NCBI GenBank assembly: GCA_951812715.1
Contig: OX638323.1
Span: 3,452,577 to 3,516,576 of the forward strand
From: an uncultured Pseudohongiella sp.
GTDB lineage: Bacteria > Pseudomonadota > Gammaproteobacteria > Pseudomonadales > Pseudohongiellaceae
Direction: 5' to 3'
DNA length: 64,000 bases
The position numbers were made by a program, and so were the translations under genes. The notes under the pieces are model-generated. The model ran no database searches, had not been told where the DNA came from, and saw nothing but the letters and a program-made list of their open reading frames with translations. Positions within the stretch are counted from its first letter, which is position 1. Each line of letters begins with the position of its first letter. Positions 1-9,999 of this stretch are shown piece after piece.

Positions 1-156
1 GGCGCCCCGGGCAAGACCGGCGAGAATCGCCTCAACGACCGGCCCCTGCCGGCCAAGTGTACCTTGAACGTGGCGCCCGGCGACCGCTTGAGTCTGGCCA
101 CGCCGGGCGGGGGCGGTTTCGGCGGCGCCGATGACAAGACAGGGCACAAAATGTAG
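1..156 (+). CDS. Hydantoinase B / oxoprolinase family protein, C-terminal end (partial)
   Basis: Only the last 51 codons are in the window, read in frame from base 1 to the TAG at 154-156. The peptide ends with the run GDRLSLATPGGGGFG followed by a short polar tail. The T-P-G-G-G-G-[FY]-G motif is typical of the C-terminus of HyuB, the B subunit of N-methylhydantoinases and ATP-dependent 5-oxoprolinases, which hydrolyse cyclic amides. The catalytic parts and any HyuA partner lie upstream, outside the window. The family call rests on this one motif, and the substrate cannot be told. Confidence 0.72.
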   Translation, partial: GAPGKTGENRLNDRPLPAKCTLNVAPGDRLSLATPGGGGFGGADDKTGHKM

Positions 157-191
157 AATTGTGCTCCAGGCAGTTCAAAGCAGAATCACTC

Positions 192-509
192 ATGAGCATC
201 GAGCAGAACATCAAAGACCAGATCAGCGACAACAACATCCTGTTGTACATGAAGGGCAGCCCGCAGATGCCCCAATGCGGCTTCTCGGCCCAGGTCACCC
301 AGGTACTGATGCAATGCGGCAAACGCTTCGCTTACGTCGACGTACTCAGCAATCCGGAAATCCGGGCAAATTTGCCGAAAGTCTCCAACTGGCCCACCTT
401 CCCGCAACTTTTCGTCGACGGCGAACTCGTCGGCGGCTGTGACATCGTCACCGAGATGTTCGAAAACGGAGAGTTGCAGTCCATGCTCGACAAGGCCGCG
501 ACCGAATAA
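192..509 (+). CDS. grxD: Monothiol glutaredoxin, Grx4 family
   Basis: Cytosolic monothiol glutaredoxin of 105 residues, the usual length for Grx4. The active-site motif CGFS is at residues 29-32 (context MPQCGFSAQ). The later WPTFPQLFVDGELVGGCDI block carries the cis-proline and GG motifs that bind glutathione. Family members hold and deliver a glutathione-ligated [2Fe-2S] cluster and work with BolA and the Isc pathway. I chose the ATG at 192, which begins MSIEQN as in known GrxD proteins, over an upstream in-frame start that adds an unconserved tail. It converges with rnt, with an 11 nt gap. Confidence 0.97.
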   Translation: MSIEQNIKDQISDNNILLYMKGSPQMPQCGFSAQVTQVLMQCGKRFAYVDVLSNPEIRANLPKVSNWPTFPQLFVDGELVGGCDIVTEMFENGELQSMLDKAATE

Positions 510-520
510 CTCCGCCGCGG

Positions 521-1144
521 TTATTGCCACCCTCCAAGATTGCGCCAGTGGTTGACGATGCCGCAGAACAGCTCTGCTGTCTTCTCCGCGTCGTAGCAGG
601 CGCTGTGGGCGGATGCGCCGTCGAATTTGATACCCGCCTCTTCACAGGCGCGTGACAGTACAGTCTGGCCATACGCGAGGCCGGCCAGCGTGGCGGTATC
701 GAAACTGCTGAACGGGTGGAACGGGTTGCGCTTGAGATTTTGGCGCTCACTGGCGGCATTGACGAATCCGTGATCGAAATGGGCGTTATGGCCCACCAGC
801 ACGGCGCGTTTGCAGTCGTGGGCCTTGACCGCCTTCCGCACCATTTTGAACATGTCGTTGAACGCTTCGCGTTCAGTCACTGCTTCGCGGCCGGGGTCGT
901 TTGGATCGATACCCGTAAACTCCAGCGCCGCCGGGTCGATATTGCTGCCTGCAAAGGGAACTACCCGATGGAAACAGCTTCGGTCGGCATGCAGCACCCC
1001 TTCCGCATCCATGGTGAAAGTAACGGCCGCAACCTCAAGGACGGCGTCGGTCGCCGAGTTGAAACCGCCGGTTTCCACATCGACCACCACCGGGAGAAAT
1101 GCGCGGAACCGTTGTTTCAGCAGGTCATTCGACGGTTCCGTCAT
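521..1144 (-). CDS. rnt: Ribonuclease T
   Basis: DEDD-family 3'-5' exoribonuclease that trims tRNA CCA ends and matures 5S and other stable RNAs. Near the N-terminus the exonuclease motif reads [10 protein letters not shown]; later come [10 protein letters not shown] and the C-terminal [12 protein letters not shown] block that completes the DEDDh active site. About 207 residues, normal for RNase T. The ATG at 1144 (MTEPSND) overlaps the pyrC stop as ATGA, so the two genes are almost certainly translationally coupled. A start 24 nt further upstream is possible but less likely. Confidence 0.96.
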   Translation of the reverse strand: MTEPSNDLLKQRFRAFLPVVVDVETGGFNSATDAVLEVAAVTFTMDAEGVLHADRSCFHRVVPFAGSNIDPAALEFTGIDPNDPGREAVTEREAFNDMFKMVRKAVKAHDCKRAVLVGHNAHFDHGFVNAASERQNLKRNPFHPFSSFDTATLAGLAYGQTVLSRACEEAGIKFDGASAHSACYDAEKTAELFCGIVNHWRNLGGWQ

Positions 1145-2190
1145 GGGCCGTTTCCGGCGAGTTTCCAACGAATGTTCTCGCCGGCGCGGATCGGAATTAC
1201 TTCATCGCCGCCAAACTCGTATCGGGCGGGCGCGGTCCAGCTTTCGCGCACGAGTTCGATGCGCGCACCATTGCGTTCCCTGCCATAGAAATCCGCGCCG
1301 TGAAAGGCGGCAAACGCTTCCAGCCGGTCCAGCGCCTGCTCCTCTTCGAATACTTCGGCATACAACTCCAGCGCCGCCGGCGCGGTATAGATACCCGCAC
1401 ACCCGCAGGCGCTTTCCTTCTCGTTCACCGGATGCGGCGCCGAGTCGGTGCCGAGGAAAAAGCGTGGATTTCCACTGGTGGCGGCGGTGCGCAGCGCTTC
1501 GCGATGCACGTCGCGCTTGAGGATGGGCAGGCAATACAAATGCGGCCTGATGCCGCCGGCCAGCATGTCGCCGCGATGGAACAGAAGATGATGCACGGTA
1601 ATCGTCGCGGCGATGCGTGCATCCGCTTCGCTTACAAACTGCGCTGCCTGCCTGGTGGTTATGTGCTCGAGCACCATGCGCAGGCGCGGGAAGCGTTCAC
1701 ACAGGGGCTGCAGGATGCGGTCGATGAAAACCGCTTCCCGGTCAAAGATATCCACCTCGGCATCGTTGACTTCGCCGTGCAGCAACAGCGGCAGGTCAAG
1801 CTCCTGCATACGCTCCAGCACCGGAAAAACCTTCTCGATAGCGGTCACGCCCGACTCGGAATTGGTAGTGGCGCCGGCGGGGTAGTACTTCACGCCGGCA
1901 AGCCAGGGCTCACGCACGGCCCGTTCGATCTCTGCAATAGGCAGACTATCCGTCAGATACAAGGTCATCAGCGGTTCGAAGCTGCCCCCCGGCGGAATCG
2001 CCCGAACGATTCTCTGGCGATACTCTCCCGCGGCCGCGACGCTCGTGACCGGCGGTTTCAGATTGGGCATCACAATGGCGCGGCGGAAACAACGCGCACT
2101 ATGAGGAACTGTAGTCGCCAGCGCGGCGCCATCGCGCAGATGCAAATGCCAGTCGTCGGGGCAGGCTATGCTGATCTTGTCGTGGTTCAC
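1141..2190 (-). CDS. pyrC: Dihydroorotase, type II (PyrC)
   Basis: Zinc amidohydrolase that cyclises carbamoyl-aspartate to dihydroorotate in pyrimidine synthesis. The N-terminal [10 protein letters not shown] holds the two metal histidines. The metal-bridging lysine lies in [14 protein letters not shown], and the remaining ligands in [15 protein letters not shown] and GTDSAPH. At 349 residues it matches the short E. coli-type PyrC rather than the longer type I enzymes. It is the first gene of a pyrC-rnt pair, with a 4 nt overlap. Confidence 0.97.
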   Translation of the reverse strand: MNHDKISIACPDDWHLHLRDGAALATTVPHSARCFRRAIVMPNLKPPVTSVAAAGEYRQRIVRAIPPGGSFEPLMTLYLTDSLPIAEIERAVREPWLAGVKYYPAGATTNSESGVTAIEKVFPVLERMQELDLPLLLHGEVNDAEVDIFDREAVFIDRILQPLCERFPRLRMVLEHITTRQAAQFVSEADARIAATITVHHLLFHRGDMLAGGIRPHLYCLPILKRDVHREALRTAATSGNPRFFLGTDSAPHPVNEKESACGCAGIYTAPAALELYAEVFEEEQALDRLEAFAAFHGADFYGRERNGARIELVRESWTAPARYEFGGDEVIPIRAGENIRWKLAGNGP

Positions 2191-2253
2191 GATTTTGTGG
2201 AGTAGAAAGAATGCTTGGCAACAGTCCGCCGCATTGTAGCGTAATCGCGATTT

Positions 2254-2457
2254 TCAATCGTCGCCTGGGTAGTCCGGTAGCGAAGATTCGGCATATTGCT
2301 TGCGTAATTTTGATATAAATTCATCAAAATCGAAGGGCTGAGGCTCGCCGCTCGCAATGCCCTTGTCCACAGCGAGTTGCAGCAACTTGATTGCCTCTTC
2401 GCGGACATTGCGCTGCCGTGCAGATTTCTTTCCGTCTTGAAAACCGCCTTTTTGCAT
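2254..2457 (-). CDS. Small ParD-type antitoxin-like protein (orphan)
   Basis: A 67-residue acidic protein. Its C-terminal half (REEAIKLLQLAVDKGIASG, then EPQPFDFDEFISKLRKQYA) resembles the toxin-neutralising tail of ParD antitoxins, where a G-x-x-S-G step is followed by PFDFDxF. The N-terminal part (QDGKKSARQRNV) does not form a clear ribbon-helix-helix domain, so it may be a truncated antitoxin. AGAGG sits 6 nt before the ATG. It follows the aminotransferase gene by 15 nt in the same reading frame. No toxin gene is adjacent. Family assignment is by eye and tentative. Confidence 0.45.
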   Translation of the reverse strand: MQKGGFQDGKKSARQRNVREEAIKLLQLAVDKGIASGEPQPFDFDEFISKLRKQYAESSLPDYPGDD

Positions 2458-2472
2458 GTGGGCCTCTGCTGA

Positions 2473-3393
2473 TTACCTGCCGCGGCTGCATTCGGCTTCG
2501 ATTAACCCTTGGTAGAGGTTTCGCAGCCGGTGGGTCACCGGCCCTGGCTTGCCGGCGCCGATGACGCGGCCGTCGATTTCCGAAACCGGAGTCACGCCGG
2601 CGAAAGTGCCGGTGACGAAGGCTTCTTCGGCGCCATATGTCTGCGCTACCGAAAAATTCCGCTCGTACACGGGCAAGTCGTTGGCCTTGCACAGGTTGAT
2701 GATGTTCCGCCGGGTAATTCCATCGAGGCAGTAGTCGCCGCTTGAAGTCCATACCTCGCCTTCGCGCACGATGAAGAAATGGGTGGAATTGCAGGTCGCC
2801 ACATGGCCGTGGGGGTCGAGCATCAATGCTTCGTCGTAACCTGCCTTGGCCGCCTGGATGCAGCCGAAGATGCAATTCAGTTTGGAGTGGCTGTTGATCC
2901 GCGGGTCCTGCACGTCCGCATAACCCCGGCGCACATATACCGTATACAGCCGGACGCCGCGGTCGTACAACTCGGGATCCGGCGTCTTGTGTTCCGGGAT
3001 GATGACGATGGTAGGCTCGCCCAAGGTCATGGCGGGGTCCTGGTAAGGCGTTGACTTGACGCCGCGGCTCAACATCAGGCGAATGTGTACACCGGATTCC
3101 ATGCCATTGGCGTTCGCGGTGTCGTAGAGCCGCGTCTTCAGCGCGGCGGGCGAAATTCCCGGGTCGAAATCGAGCGCCCTGGCGCCCTCCCAAAGGCGCT
3201 TCAGGTGGCGATCAAGAAACGGAATCACGCCCTGGTGCAGCCGCAGTCCCTCCCAAATGCCGTCGCCCAATACGAAGCCACTGTCGAATACCGATACCAC
3301 GGCTTTCTCGCGCGGAAACAACTCTCCATTGATGTTGATCCGTATATGCCGGTTTCGCTCGTCCGGCTGTACGGTATGGGCACCGGTAGTCAT
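2473..3393 (-). CDS. Class IV PLP-dependent aminotransferase (branched-chain / D-amino acid type)
   Basis: About 306 residues of fold-type IV aminotransferase. Family signatures: VFDSGFVLGDGIWEGLRLHQG near the N-terminus; the Schiff-base lysine in NSHSKLNCIFGCIQA; and the C-terminal LDGITRRNII and AFVTGTFAGVTPV blocks that bind the cofactor phosphate. Substrate class cannot be settled: branched-chain aminotransferase (IlvE), D-alanine aminotransferase and aminodeoxychorismate lyase share this fold. The GDGIWEG motif fits aminotransferases better than the lyase. The ATG at 3393 follows AAGGGGA at a rather long spacing. It is divergent from argG. Confidence 0.88.
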   Translation of the reverse strand: MTTGAHTVQPDERNRHIRININGELFPREKAVVSVFDSGFVLGDGIWEGLRLHQGVIPFLDRHLKRLWEGARALDFDPGISPAALKTRLYDTANANGMESGVHIRLMLSRGVKSTPYQDPAMTLGEPTIVIIPEHKTPDPELYDRGVRLYTVYVRRGYADVQDPRINSHSKLNCIFGCIQAAKAGYDEALMLDPHGHVATCNSTHFFIVREGEVWTSSGDYCLDGITRRNIINLCKANDLPVYERNFSVAQTYGAEEAFVTGTFAGVTPVSEIDGRVIGAGKPGPVTHRLRNLYQGLIEAECSRGR

Positions 3394-3559
3394 GGCATCA
3401 GCTAATTCCCCTTGAATTTGCCGCCGCCGCTCATGCGCTCTCGAAACGGATACGGCGCGACGGTTCGGAATGATCGTATGGCGGCCGGCAAAAGTCCATT
3501 TCGATCCAGGCCGCGCCGCGATGCTAGAATGCGCTCTTTTTTGCGGGCGGAGATCGCGC

Positions 3560-4771
3560 ATGTCCCAGATCAGGAAAGTGGTGCTGGCTTATTCGGGCGG
3601 GCTTGACACCTCGGTTATCGCGAAATGGCTGCAACAGACTTACGATTGCGAAGTCGTCACCTTCACCGCCGACATCGGCCAGGGCGAGGAAGTCGAGCCG
3701 GCCCGCGCCAAGGCCGAAGCCATGGGCATACGAGAAATCTTCATCGAGGATCTACGCGAGGAATTCGTCGCCGAGTACGTCAATCCCATGTTCCGCGCCA
3801 ATGCGCTATATGAAGGCGAATACCTGCTCGGCACCTCGATCGCGCGTCCGCTGATTGCAAAACGGCTGGTGGAAATAGCCCGTGAAACCGGCGCCGACGC
3901 CATTTCCCATGGCGCGACGGGGAAGGGCAACGACCAAGTGCGTTTTGAACTTGGCGCTTACGCCTTGAGTCCCGGCATCAAGATCATCGCGCCCTGGCGC
4001 GAATGGGACCTCAATTCCCGGGAACGCCTGCTCGCCTATTGCGAACAGCATGAGATTCCAGTCGAGATGAAACTCGGCGGCAAGTCGCCTTATTCCATGG
4101 ACGCCAACCTGCTGCACATATCCTACGAAGGCGGCGTGCTCGAAGACCCCTGGGCCGAACCGGACGAATCCATGTGGATGCGCAGCGTGGCGCCGGAGGC
4201 GGCGCCGGAAGATGCGGCCTATGTGGAGCTAGATTATCGCCGTGGCGATATTGTCGCCGTGGACGGCGAGGCCATGAGCCCGGCAAGAGTGCTGGAGACG
4301 CTGAATCGCATCGCCGGCGCCCATGGCGTCGGGCGCGCCGATATCGTCGAAAACCGCTATGTCGGCATGAAATCCCGCGGCTGTTATGAAACGCCGGGCG
4401 GCACGGTCATGCTGAAGGCCCATCGCGCCATCGAGTCGATCACGCTCGACCGGGAACTGGCGCACCTGAAAGACGAGTTGATGCCGCGCTACGCCAGCCT
4501 GGTGTACAACGGCTACTGGTTTTCGCCCGAACGCCTGGCCATGCAGGCGCTGATCGACAACTCGCAGCAATACGTGAACGGCAAAGTAAAGTTGAAACTT
4601 TACAAAGGCAACGTCATCGTTGCCGGCAGGCAATCCGACGATTCGCTGTTCGACGAGGATATCGCCACGTTCGAAGACGACGCCGGCGCCTACGACCAGG
4701 CCGACGCGGGCGGCTTCATTCGCCTCAACGCCCTGCGCTTGCGCATTGCCGCGGGCAAGGGCAGAAAGTAG
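3560..4771 (+). CDS. argG: Argininosuccinate synthase
   Basis: Joins citrulline and aspartate using ATP, the penultimate step of arginine synthesis. Starts [18 protein letters not shown], which contains the N-type ATP pyrophosphatase loop [22 protein letters not shown] and the C-terminal [18 protein letters not shown] blocks are also family hallmarks. 403 residues, the short bacterial type. A -10-like TAGAAT lies at 3525-3530, about 30 nt before the ATG, without a clear -35. The stop faces nth, 6 nt away. Confidence 0.98.
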   Translation: MSQIRKVVLAYSGGLDTSVIAKWLQQTYDCEVVTFTADIGQGEEVEPARAKAEAMGIREIFIEDLREEFVAEYVNPMFRANALYEGEYLLGTSIARPLIAKRLVEIARETGADAISHGATGKGNDQVRFELGAYALSPGIKIIAPWREWDLNSRERLLAYCEQHEIPVEMKLGGKSPYSMDANLLHISYEGGVLEDPWAEPDESMWMRSVAPEAAPEDAAYVELDYRRGDIVAVDGEAMSPARVLETLNRIAGAHGVGRADIVENRYVGMKSRGCYETPGGTVMLKAHRAIESITLDRELAHLKDELMPRYASLVYNGYWFSPERLAMQALIDNSQQYVNGKVKLKLYKGNVIVAGRQSDDSLFDEDIATFEDDAGAYDQADAGGFIRLNALRLRIAAGKGRK

Positions 4772-4777
4772 GCCGCC

Positions 4778-5413
4778 TCAGACCGGAATCTTCTCCGGGT
4801 ATTCGCACAGGTCGGCAATGGGGCAATCGCCGCAGCGGGGTTTGCGCGCCACGCACACATAGCGGCCGTGCAGGATCAGCCAGTGGTGGGCGTCGAGCAG
4901 AAATTCCTCCGGCACCAGGCGCAGCAGTTCCTTTTCCACTTCGAGCACGTTGCGGCCCGGTGCGATGCCGGTGCGGTTGGACACACGAAAGATATGCGTA
5001 TCGACCGCCATTGCCACCTGGCGAAAGGCGGTATTCAAGATCACATTGGCGGTTTTCCTGCCGACTCCGGGCAAGGCTTCGAGTTCCTCCCGGGTGTCGG
5101 GCACTTTCGAGCCATGTTGTTCCACCAGCAGGCGGCAGGCGGCGATCACATTCTTCGCCTTGGTGTTGAACAGCCCGATGGTGCGGATGTAACGCTTCAG
5201 ACCTTCCTCGCCGAGAGCCAGTATGGCTTCCGGCGTATTCGCCACGGGATAGAGTTTCGCCGTCGCCAGGTTTACGCTGACGTCGGTCGCTTGAGCCGAC
5301 AGGATCACCGAGATCAGCAATTCGAAATGTGAATTGAAATCGAGTTCCGTAGTCGGGTCCGGATTGGCTGCCCGCAATCGCTCGAAAATCTGACGCCGCT
5401 TCCTTGCGTTCAT
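4778..5413 (-). CDS. nth: Endonuclease III
   Basis: DNA glycosylase/AP lyase that removes oxidised pyrimidines in base excision repair. Seen: the helix-hairpin-helix [16 protein letters not shown] with its catalytic lysine; the catalytic aspartate in [11 protein letters not shown]; and the C-terminal [4Fe-4S] cysteines in [17 protein letters not shown]. 211 residues. The ATG at 5413 overlaps the stop of the ferredoxin gene as ATGA. The rsxB-nth order is widespread in gammaproteobacteria. Confidence 0.98.
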   Translation of the reverse strand: MNARKRRQIFERLRAANPDPTTELDFNSHFELLISVILSAQATDVSVNLATAKLYPVANTPEAILALGEEGLKRYIRTIGLFNTKAKNVIAACRLLVEQHGSKVPDTREELEALPGVGRKTANVILNTAFRQVAMAVDTHIFRVSNRTGIAPGRNVLEVEKELLRLVPEEFLLDAHHWLILHGRYVCVARKPRCGDCPIADLCEYPEKIPV

Positions 5414-5826
5414 GGGCCTTTTCTGCGCGCCGCCACCCTTGCCACCGCGGCGGCGATCTCGCGCCGCGCCTCCTCTCGCGAGAACCCTCCACGGCCGGTT
5501 TTCGGCCATAGCCGGGGGTCCGGATTCGTCAGGCGGAAATCGTGATACTCCTCGCGTCGGCGCCGATGCCGCAGCAAATCCTCATCGGGTATCGCCGAGT
5601 GCTGCGGAATCGCGCGCATTTCGATGCAATCGGTGGGGCAGGGTTCGAGGCAAAGTTCGCAGCCGGTACATTCGGCGCTGATCACGGTATGCATCATTCC
5701 GGGGGCGCCAAGGATGGCGTCAACGGGACACACCGGCAGGCACTTGGCGCAGCCGATGCACTCGGATTCACGCACGAAAGCGATGGCTTCCGGCGTCTCA
5801 GGGCTGCCGGGAGAAACGCTGCTCAT
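5410..5826 (-). CDS. RnfB/RsxB-like 2[4Fe-4S] ferredoxin (short form)
   Basis: 138 residues with two adjacent ferredoxin motifs, [12 protein letters not shown] and [12 protein letters not shown]. These are arranged like the C-terminal half of RnfB/RsxB, an electron-transfer subunit of the Rnf/Rsx complex that reduces SoxR in E. coli. The N-terminal membrane helix and the additional Fe-S domain of full RnfB are missing. The basic C-terminal tail is Arg/Ala rich. It overlaps nth by 4 nt and the upstream protease gene by 29 nt. No other rnf/rsx gene is nearby, so it may work as a free ferredoxin. No clear ribosome binding site precedes the ATG. Confidence 0.85.
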   Translation of the reverse strand: MSSVSPGSPETPEAIAFVRESECIGCAKCLPVCPVDAILGAPGMMHTVISAECTGCELCLEPCPTDCIEMRAIPQHSAIPDEDLLRHRRRREEYHDFRLTNPDPRLWPKTGRGGFSREEARREIAAAVARVAARRKGP

Positions 5827-7324
5827 CCAGGAGGCCGTTAGAATACGCCGAGGGAATTCGGTAGCGCGCCATGATCTGTTCTTCCGAGGTCAGTGCTTCC
5901 TCGTGATCGATCACCATCTGGTATCCGTTCTCATTGCGAAAGACGACGAAAGACTCGGTGTTTTCCCGCAGAACCGAAACGAAATGATCAAAGTCGCGGA
6001 TCGACTCACCGTTGACGGTTTGCACAACCCAGTTGCGCCAGTCGTGATAACCGACATTTACATCGGCCGCCATGACCTGCAAGGCGACGACGAGTTCCTG
6101 GCGTTCCGGGGAGGCCCATTCGTTGCGCGCTTCCAGCAGCGCGATCGGCGCGGAACGGCTCCAGTCGTTGCCCCAGCGCTTGATCAGGTTCATGTTCAGC
6201 GGCACGAACAGGACCCCGCCGTAGAGATAGTATTCGGGTATCTGGTCGAATTGCTCGGGATTGACCAGGCTGTAGCTGACTTTCGCGCCGCCGGCGGTGA
6301 GCAAGGCGGATTCTTCCCTGCCTTCGCGGGAAAAAGTTACCGGAATCGTGTCCCCGATGTGATACTGATCCATCGCGTACTTGTAATTCGTCAACATTTC
6401 GTCGTTGAGCTGGATACTGCCGTCGTCCGCGATTTCGTGGCCGTCTACCGCGGTGATCACGTCATTGACCTGAAGCACGCCGTCGGCGGGGGAGTCTTCG
6501 AAAACCTTGATTACGATCACGCCGCGCTGATCGGCGCTGAGGTCCCATGCCGCCTTCGCCGACGGGCTTTCCAGGGTCTGGGTGCGGAAGCCGAGATCGG
6601 GGAAACCGTCCCAGACGCCGTCTTCGCTGTCTTTCAATACATGGCGGATTACGCTGGGCGGAATGAAATAGCCGAGGTTTTCGGCCCGGCCGCCGGTATT
6701 GGACTGCATGACGATGCCGACGATCTGCTGATCCACGACGACCGGCCCGCCGCTATTGCCCGGATTGATGGCCGCGTCGAGTTGGCCGGCCAGCAAATAG
6801 CTGGAGGCATGGGCATAAACCTGGTGTTCCACCCGCGAAAGCACACCCTGGGTGACGCTCAGGCTCTGGCCGCCGACGGGATAGCCGAATACCGAAACCT
6901 CGTCGCGCAGGTTCGGCAGATCGCCGATGGTCAACGGCTTCAGACCGGTGTAGAACTCCTCGTCGTCTACCGTGATCAACGCAAGATCCGCTTCGTGAGA
7001 TACGAACAGCACCCGCGCCTGGAATCGTTGCGGATCGTTGTGCCGCTGCGCCTGCACATAACTGGCGTTGGCGATGACATGGGCGTTGGTGAGAATGCGG
7101 TTGGCGTCGATCAGCACTCCGGAACCGGAGGTCTGTCGGGGATTCAGCAGCCGCCAGGGGACGAAATAGTCGGGCGCCGCCTGGGTCGTATGGATCTTGA
7201 TTACCGAATTTTCGATTTCCCGGATGTCGGCGTCCTGTGCGGCGACACTGCCGCAGGCAAGCGCCAGCAACGCGAAAACAGCGCCGAGAAGCTTGTTGCC
7301 CGATCGTATTCGCTTTGAGTTCAT
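5798..7324 (-). CDS. Secreted Deg-type (trypsin-like) serine protease with PDZ domains
   Basis: 508 residues with an N-terminal signal peptide (hydrophobic core [18 protein letters not shown]; an AxA-type cleavage before QD is more likely than a lipobox). The catalytic triad is visible as His82 (LTNAHVIA), Asp113 (EADLALI) and Ser191 (NPGNSGGP). The region after about residue 250 holds a PDZ domain ([20 protein letters not shown]). A long second C-terminal domain resembles the PDZ2 of plant DEG9/DEG10-type proteases rather than DegP. Expected to act in the periplasm in quality control or processing. Its stop overlaps the following ferredoxin gene. Confidence 0.85.
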   Translation of the reverse strand: MNSKRIRSGNKLLGAVFALLALACGSVAAQDADIREIENSVIKIHTTQAAPDYFVPWRLLNPRQTSGSGVLIDANRILTNAHVIANASYVQAQRHNDPQRFQARVLFVSHEADLALITVDDEEFYTGLKPLTIGDLPNLRDEVSVFGYPVGGQSLSVTQGVLSRVEHQVYAHASSYLLAGQLDAAINPGNSGGPVVVDQQIVGIVMQSNTGGRAENLGYFIPPSVIRHVLKDSEDGVWDGFPDLGFRTQTLESPSAKAAWDLSADQRGVIVIKVFEDSPADGVLQVNDVITAVDGHEIADDGSIQLNDEMLTNYKYAMDQYHIGDTIPVTFSREGREESALLTAGGAKVSYSLVNPEQFDQIPEYYLYGGVLFVPLNMNLIKRWGNDWSRSAPIALLEARNEWASPERQELVVALQVMAADVNVGYHDWRNWVVQTVNGESIRDFDHFVSVLRENTESFVVFRNENGYQMVIDHEEALTSEEQIMARYRIPSAYSNGLLDEQRFSRQP

Positions 7325-7406
7325 CCAGATTGCCGTAACGAGGTCAAACGCCGAGTATCGGCCCTGCCGCCGCGCTGTGTCAATCTGGACTCTTTGGCTT
7401 CGAACC

Positions 7407-7593
7407 GTCGCCGTCGGCCGGCGGGGTATTCAGCGGACGCCGTAAATACGGTCCAGCCGCCAAGCGCAGCTTGGCGTCGTTCCGGCTGCGCATTAAGCTA
7501 CGCTTCATAAACGCTTGCCTCCACCCCTGTAGGCTTCGCGCTCGACATCCATGTCTCGCACGCCCGCTGAATACCCCGCCGGCCAACGGCGAC
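7407..7593. repeat. Long hairpin repeat element, copy 1
   Basis: The gene-free stretch 7325-7607 contains an inverted repeat with 33 nt arms, 7407-7439 and 7561-7593, matching at 31 of 33 positions. The interior is 121 nt. Just inside the arms are GTAAATACG (left) and CTCGACATCCAT...CTCGCACGCCCGCTG (right). The same interior motifs recur in the element at 28156-28385, although its arms differ. It lies downstream of metG and could terminate that transcript. No coding sequence is seen here. Confidence 0.8.
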
Positions 7594-7607
7594 TCACATC
7601 GTGCTAG

Positions 7608-9656
7608 TTAACTGATCCGCATGCCCGGCCTGGCGCCGGTATCGGGATGCAGCACCCAGATATCGCTGCCGCCGGGGCCGGCGGCCAGGATCATGCCCTC
7701 GGATACGCCGAATTTCATCTTGCGGGGTTTCAGATTGGCGACCACCACGAGCAGTTTGTCCGTGAGTTCTTCCGGTTTGTAGGCACTGCGAATGCCAGCA
7801 AACACCGTGCGCTCGACGGGATTGCCCTGGCCGTCCACTCCGAGGTCGAGCCGCAGCCGCAGCAACTTGTCGGCGCCTTCGACCAATCCTGCCTCGGCCA
7901 CACGCGCTACGCGCAGATCGACTTTCGCAAAAGCGCCGATATCGATTTCCTCGGCGATTTCCTCGATGGCTTCCATTTTGGGTTCCGTCTCTACGCCGTC
8001 TTGCCGGCGATTCCAGCTTTCACGCGATTCCTCGACCATGGCTTGCACCGCCGCCGGCTCGACTCGCTTCATCAGCGGCTGGAAACGATTGATGCGATGA
8101 TCCAGCAATAGCGAATCGAGATCGTTCCAGCTTTGCGGTTCAATTGCCAGAAACTCTTCGGCTTTCTCCGCCATCGCCGGCAATACCGGTTTCAGGTAGC
8201 CGGTCAGCAGCCGGAAGGCGTTGATGCCGGTGCTGCAGATCTGTTGCAACTCCGGCGCATGCCGGTTGGCCTTAGCGATCTCCCAGGGCCGGCGCTCGTT
8301 CAGATACTGATTGGCCTTGTCCGCCAGCGCCATGATTTGACGCAAGGCCTTGCCGTATTCGCGTGCTTCGAACAGACCGGCCACTTCGGACGACGCTTGC
8401 TGGATTTCCTCGATCAATGCCGGATTATCGACTTCGGCCGCGAGCATGCCGTCGAAGTTCTTGCCGATGAAGCCGGCGCAGCGGCTGGCGATATTGACCA
8501 GCTTGCCGACCAGGTCCGAATTCACCCGTTGCACGAAGTCGTCCAGGTTCAGGTCGAGATCTTCAACGCCGGGGCCGAGTTTGGCGGCCAGGTAGTAACG
8601 CAGATACTCCGGATTCAGGTGATTCAGATAGGTGCTGGCATTAATGAAAGTGCCGCGGGACTTTGACATCTTGGTCCCGTCCACGGTCACGAAGCCATGC
8701 ACGAAAACCGCGTCGGGTTTCCGGTAGCCCGCGCTTTCCAGCATTGCCGGCCAGAAGATGGTATGAAAATTGACGATGTCCTTGCCGATGAAATGATAGA
8801 GTTCGCAATCGCCTTCCGGTCGCCACCAGGCGTCAAAATTCAGTCCTTCGCGCTTGCAATAGTTGAGAAAACTGGCCATGTAGCCGATGGGAGCGTCGAG
8901 CCAGACGTAGAAGTATTTGCCGGGATGGCCTGGAATTTCGAAACCGAAGTAGGGCGCGTCGCGGCTGATGTCCCAATCCTGCAGGCCTTCCTTGAGCCAT
9001 TCGCCAAGCTTGTTGGCGACGGCGTCGTGCACGGCGCCGCCGTGGATCCATTCCCTGAGCATTTCGGTGAAGGCCGACACCGTAAAGAAGAAATGCTCGG
9101 ATTCCTTTTCTACCGGCGTTGCGCCCGACAGGGCGGATTTCGGGTCGATCAGTTCCGCGGGGCTATGGGTCGAGCCGCAGATCTCGCAATTGTCGCCGTA
9201 TTGCCCCTCAGCCTTGCAGCGCGGGCAGGCGCCGGTGATGTAGCGGTCGGCGAGGAACAGGTTTTTTTCCGGGTCGAACAACTGGCGAATATTGCGCCGG
9301 GCGATATGGCCGTTGCGCTCAAGCGCCAGATAGATGGACTCGGACAACTCTCGGTTTTCGTCCGAATGGGTGGTGTAGAAGTTGTCGAAGCCGATCAGGA
9401 ATCCATCGTAATCGCGCCGATGCTCGCGGTTGACCCGGTCGATCAGTTCCTCGGGCGTGATGCCCTGGCTCTCCGCGCTGAGCATGATGGCGGTGCCATG
9501 CGCATCGTCCGCGCAAACGTAGATGCATTGATGGCCGCGCATTTTTTGCAGGCGCACCCAGATATCGGTCTGGATCGCTTCCATGATATGACCGAGATGG
9601 ATGTCGCCGTTGGCATAGGGCAGGGCGCCGGTGACGAGAATCTTGCGCTGATTCAC
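7608..9656 (-). CDS. metG: Methionyl-tRNA synthetase
   Basis: Class I aminoacyl-tRNA synthetase, 682 residues. The N-terminal HIGH-type motif reads [10 protein letters not shown]. The knuckle contains [18 protein letters not shown] (four zinc cysteines). The KMSKS loop appears as [11 protein letters not shown]. The C-terminal 110 residues ([16 protein letters not shown] to the end) form the EMAP/Trbp111-like tRNA-binding domain found in the dimeric long form. Transcribed after the rubredoxin gene with a 24 nt gap. Confidence 0.98.
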   Translation of the reverse strand: MNQRKILVTGALPYANGDIHLGHIMEAIQTDIWVRLQKMRGHQCIYVCADDAHGTAIMLSAESQGITPEELIDRVNREHRRDYDGFLIGFDNFYTTHSDENRELSESIYLALERNGHIARRNIRQLFDPEKNLFLADRYITGACPRCKAEGQYGDNCEICGSTHSPAELIDPKSALSGATPVEKESEHFFFTVSAFTEMLREWIHGGAVHDAVANKLGEWLKEGLQDWDISRDAPYFGFEIPGHPGKYFYVWLDAPIGYMASFLNYCKREGLNFDAWWRPEGDCELYHFIGKDIVNFHTIFWPAMLESAGYRKPDAVFVHGFVTVDGTKMSKSRGTFINASTYLNHLNPEYLRYYLAAKLGPGVEDLDLNLDDFVQRVNSDLVGKLVNIASRCAGFIGKNFDGMLAAEVDNPALIEEIQQASSEVAGLFEAREYGKALRQIMALADKANQYLNERRPWEIAKANRHAPELQQICSTGINAFRLLTGYLKPVLPAMAEKAEEFLAIEPQSWNDLDSLLLDHRINRFQPLMKRVEPAAVQAMVEESRESWNRRQDGVETEPKMEAIEEIAEEIDIGAFAKVDLRVARVAEAGLVEGADKLLRLRLDLGVDGQGNPVERTVFAGIRSAYKPEELTDKLLVVVANLKPRKMKFGVSEGMILAAGPGGSDIWVLHPDTGARPGMRIS

Positions 9657-9680
9657 CTACTATTCCTCGCGCCGCGGTCC

Positions 9681-9845
9681 TCAGATTTCCACCATAATGA
9701 AATCATGCTTGGCGGCGCCGCAATCCGGGCAGCACCAGTCATCGGGGATATCCTCCCACCGCGTACCGGCCGGAACGCCTTCCTCGGGCAGTCCGAGTTC
9801 CTCGTCGTAGATGAATCCGCAGATCTGACATTCCCACTGTTTCAT
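9681..9845 (-). CDS. Rubredoxin
   Basis: A 54-residue protein translated directly from the minus strand: starts [16 protein letters not shown] and has the second motif [12 protein letters not shown] before the end. The paired CxxC motifs that hold one iron, the aromatic residues and the length are standard for rubredoxin, a small cytosolic electron carrier serving alkane hydroxylases, oxygen reductases or peroxide-detoxifying enzymes. No partner reductase is in the window. It is upstream of metG on the same strand. Confidence 0.95.
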   Translation of the reverse strand: MKQWECQICGFIYDEELGLPEEGVPAGTRWEDIPDDWCCPDCGAAKHDFIMVEI

Positions 9846-9999
9846 TAGCGCCTCCGCAAGCCGCCGTTTATACCTTCAGCGATGCGCGCCGATCATACTT
9901 TAACCGACCCGCAAAATCACCTGGCATGGCGGGATGAACTAAAGCCGAATTGGCTCTATTATGCGAGTGGACCGGAGCAGGAGGGCTGGAGAGGTAAAC

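Noticed and set aside
5624..7318. A 564-codon plus-strand frame opposite the Deg protease
   Set aside because: Complete antisense shadow of a gene with intact catalytic triad; its translation has no known domain pattern.
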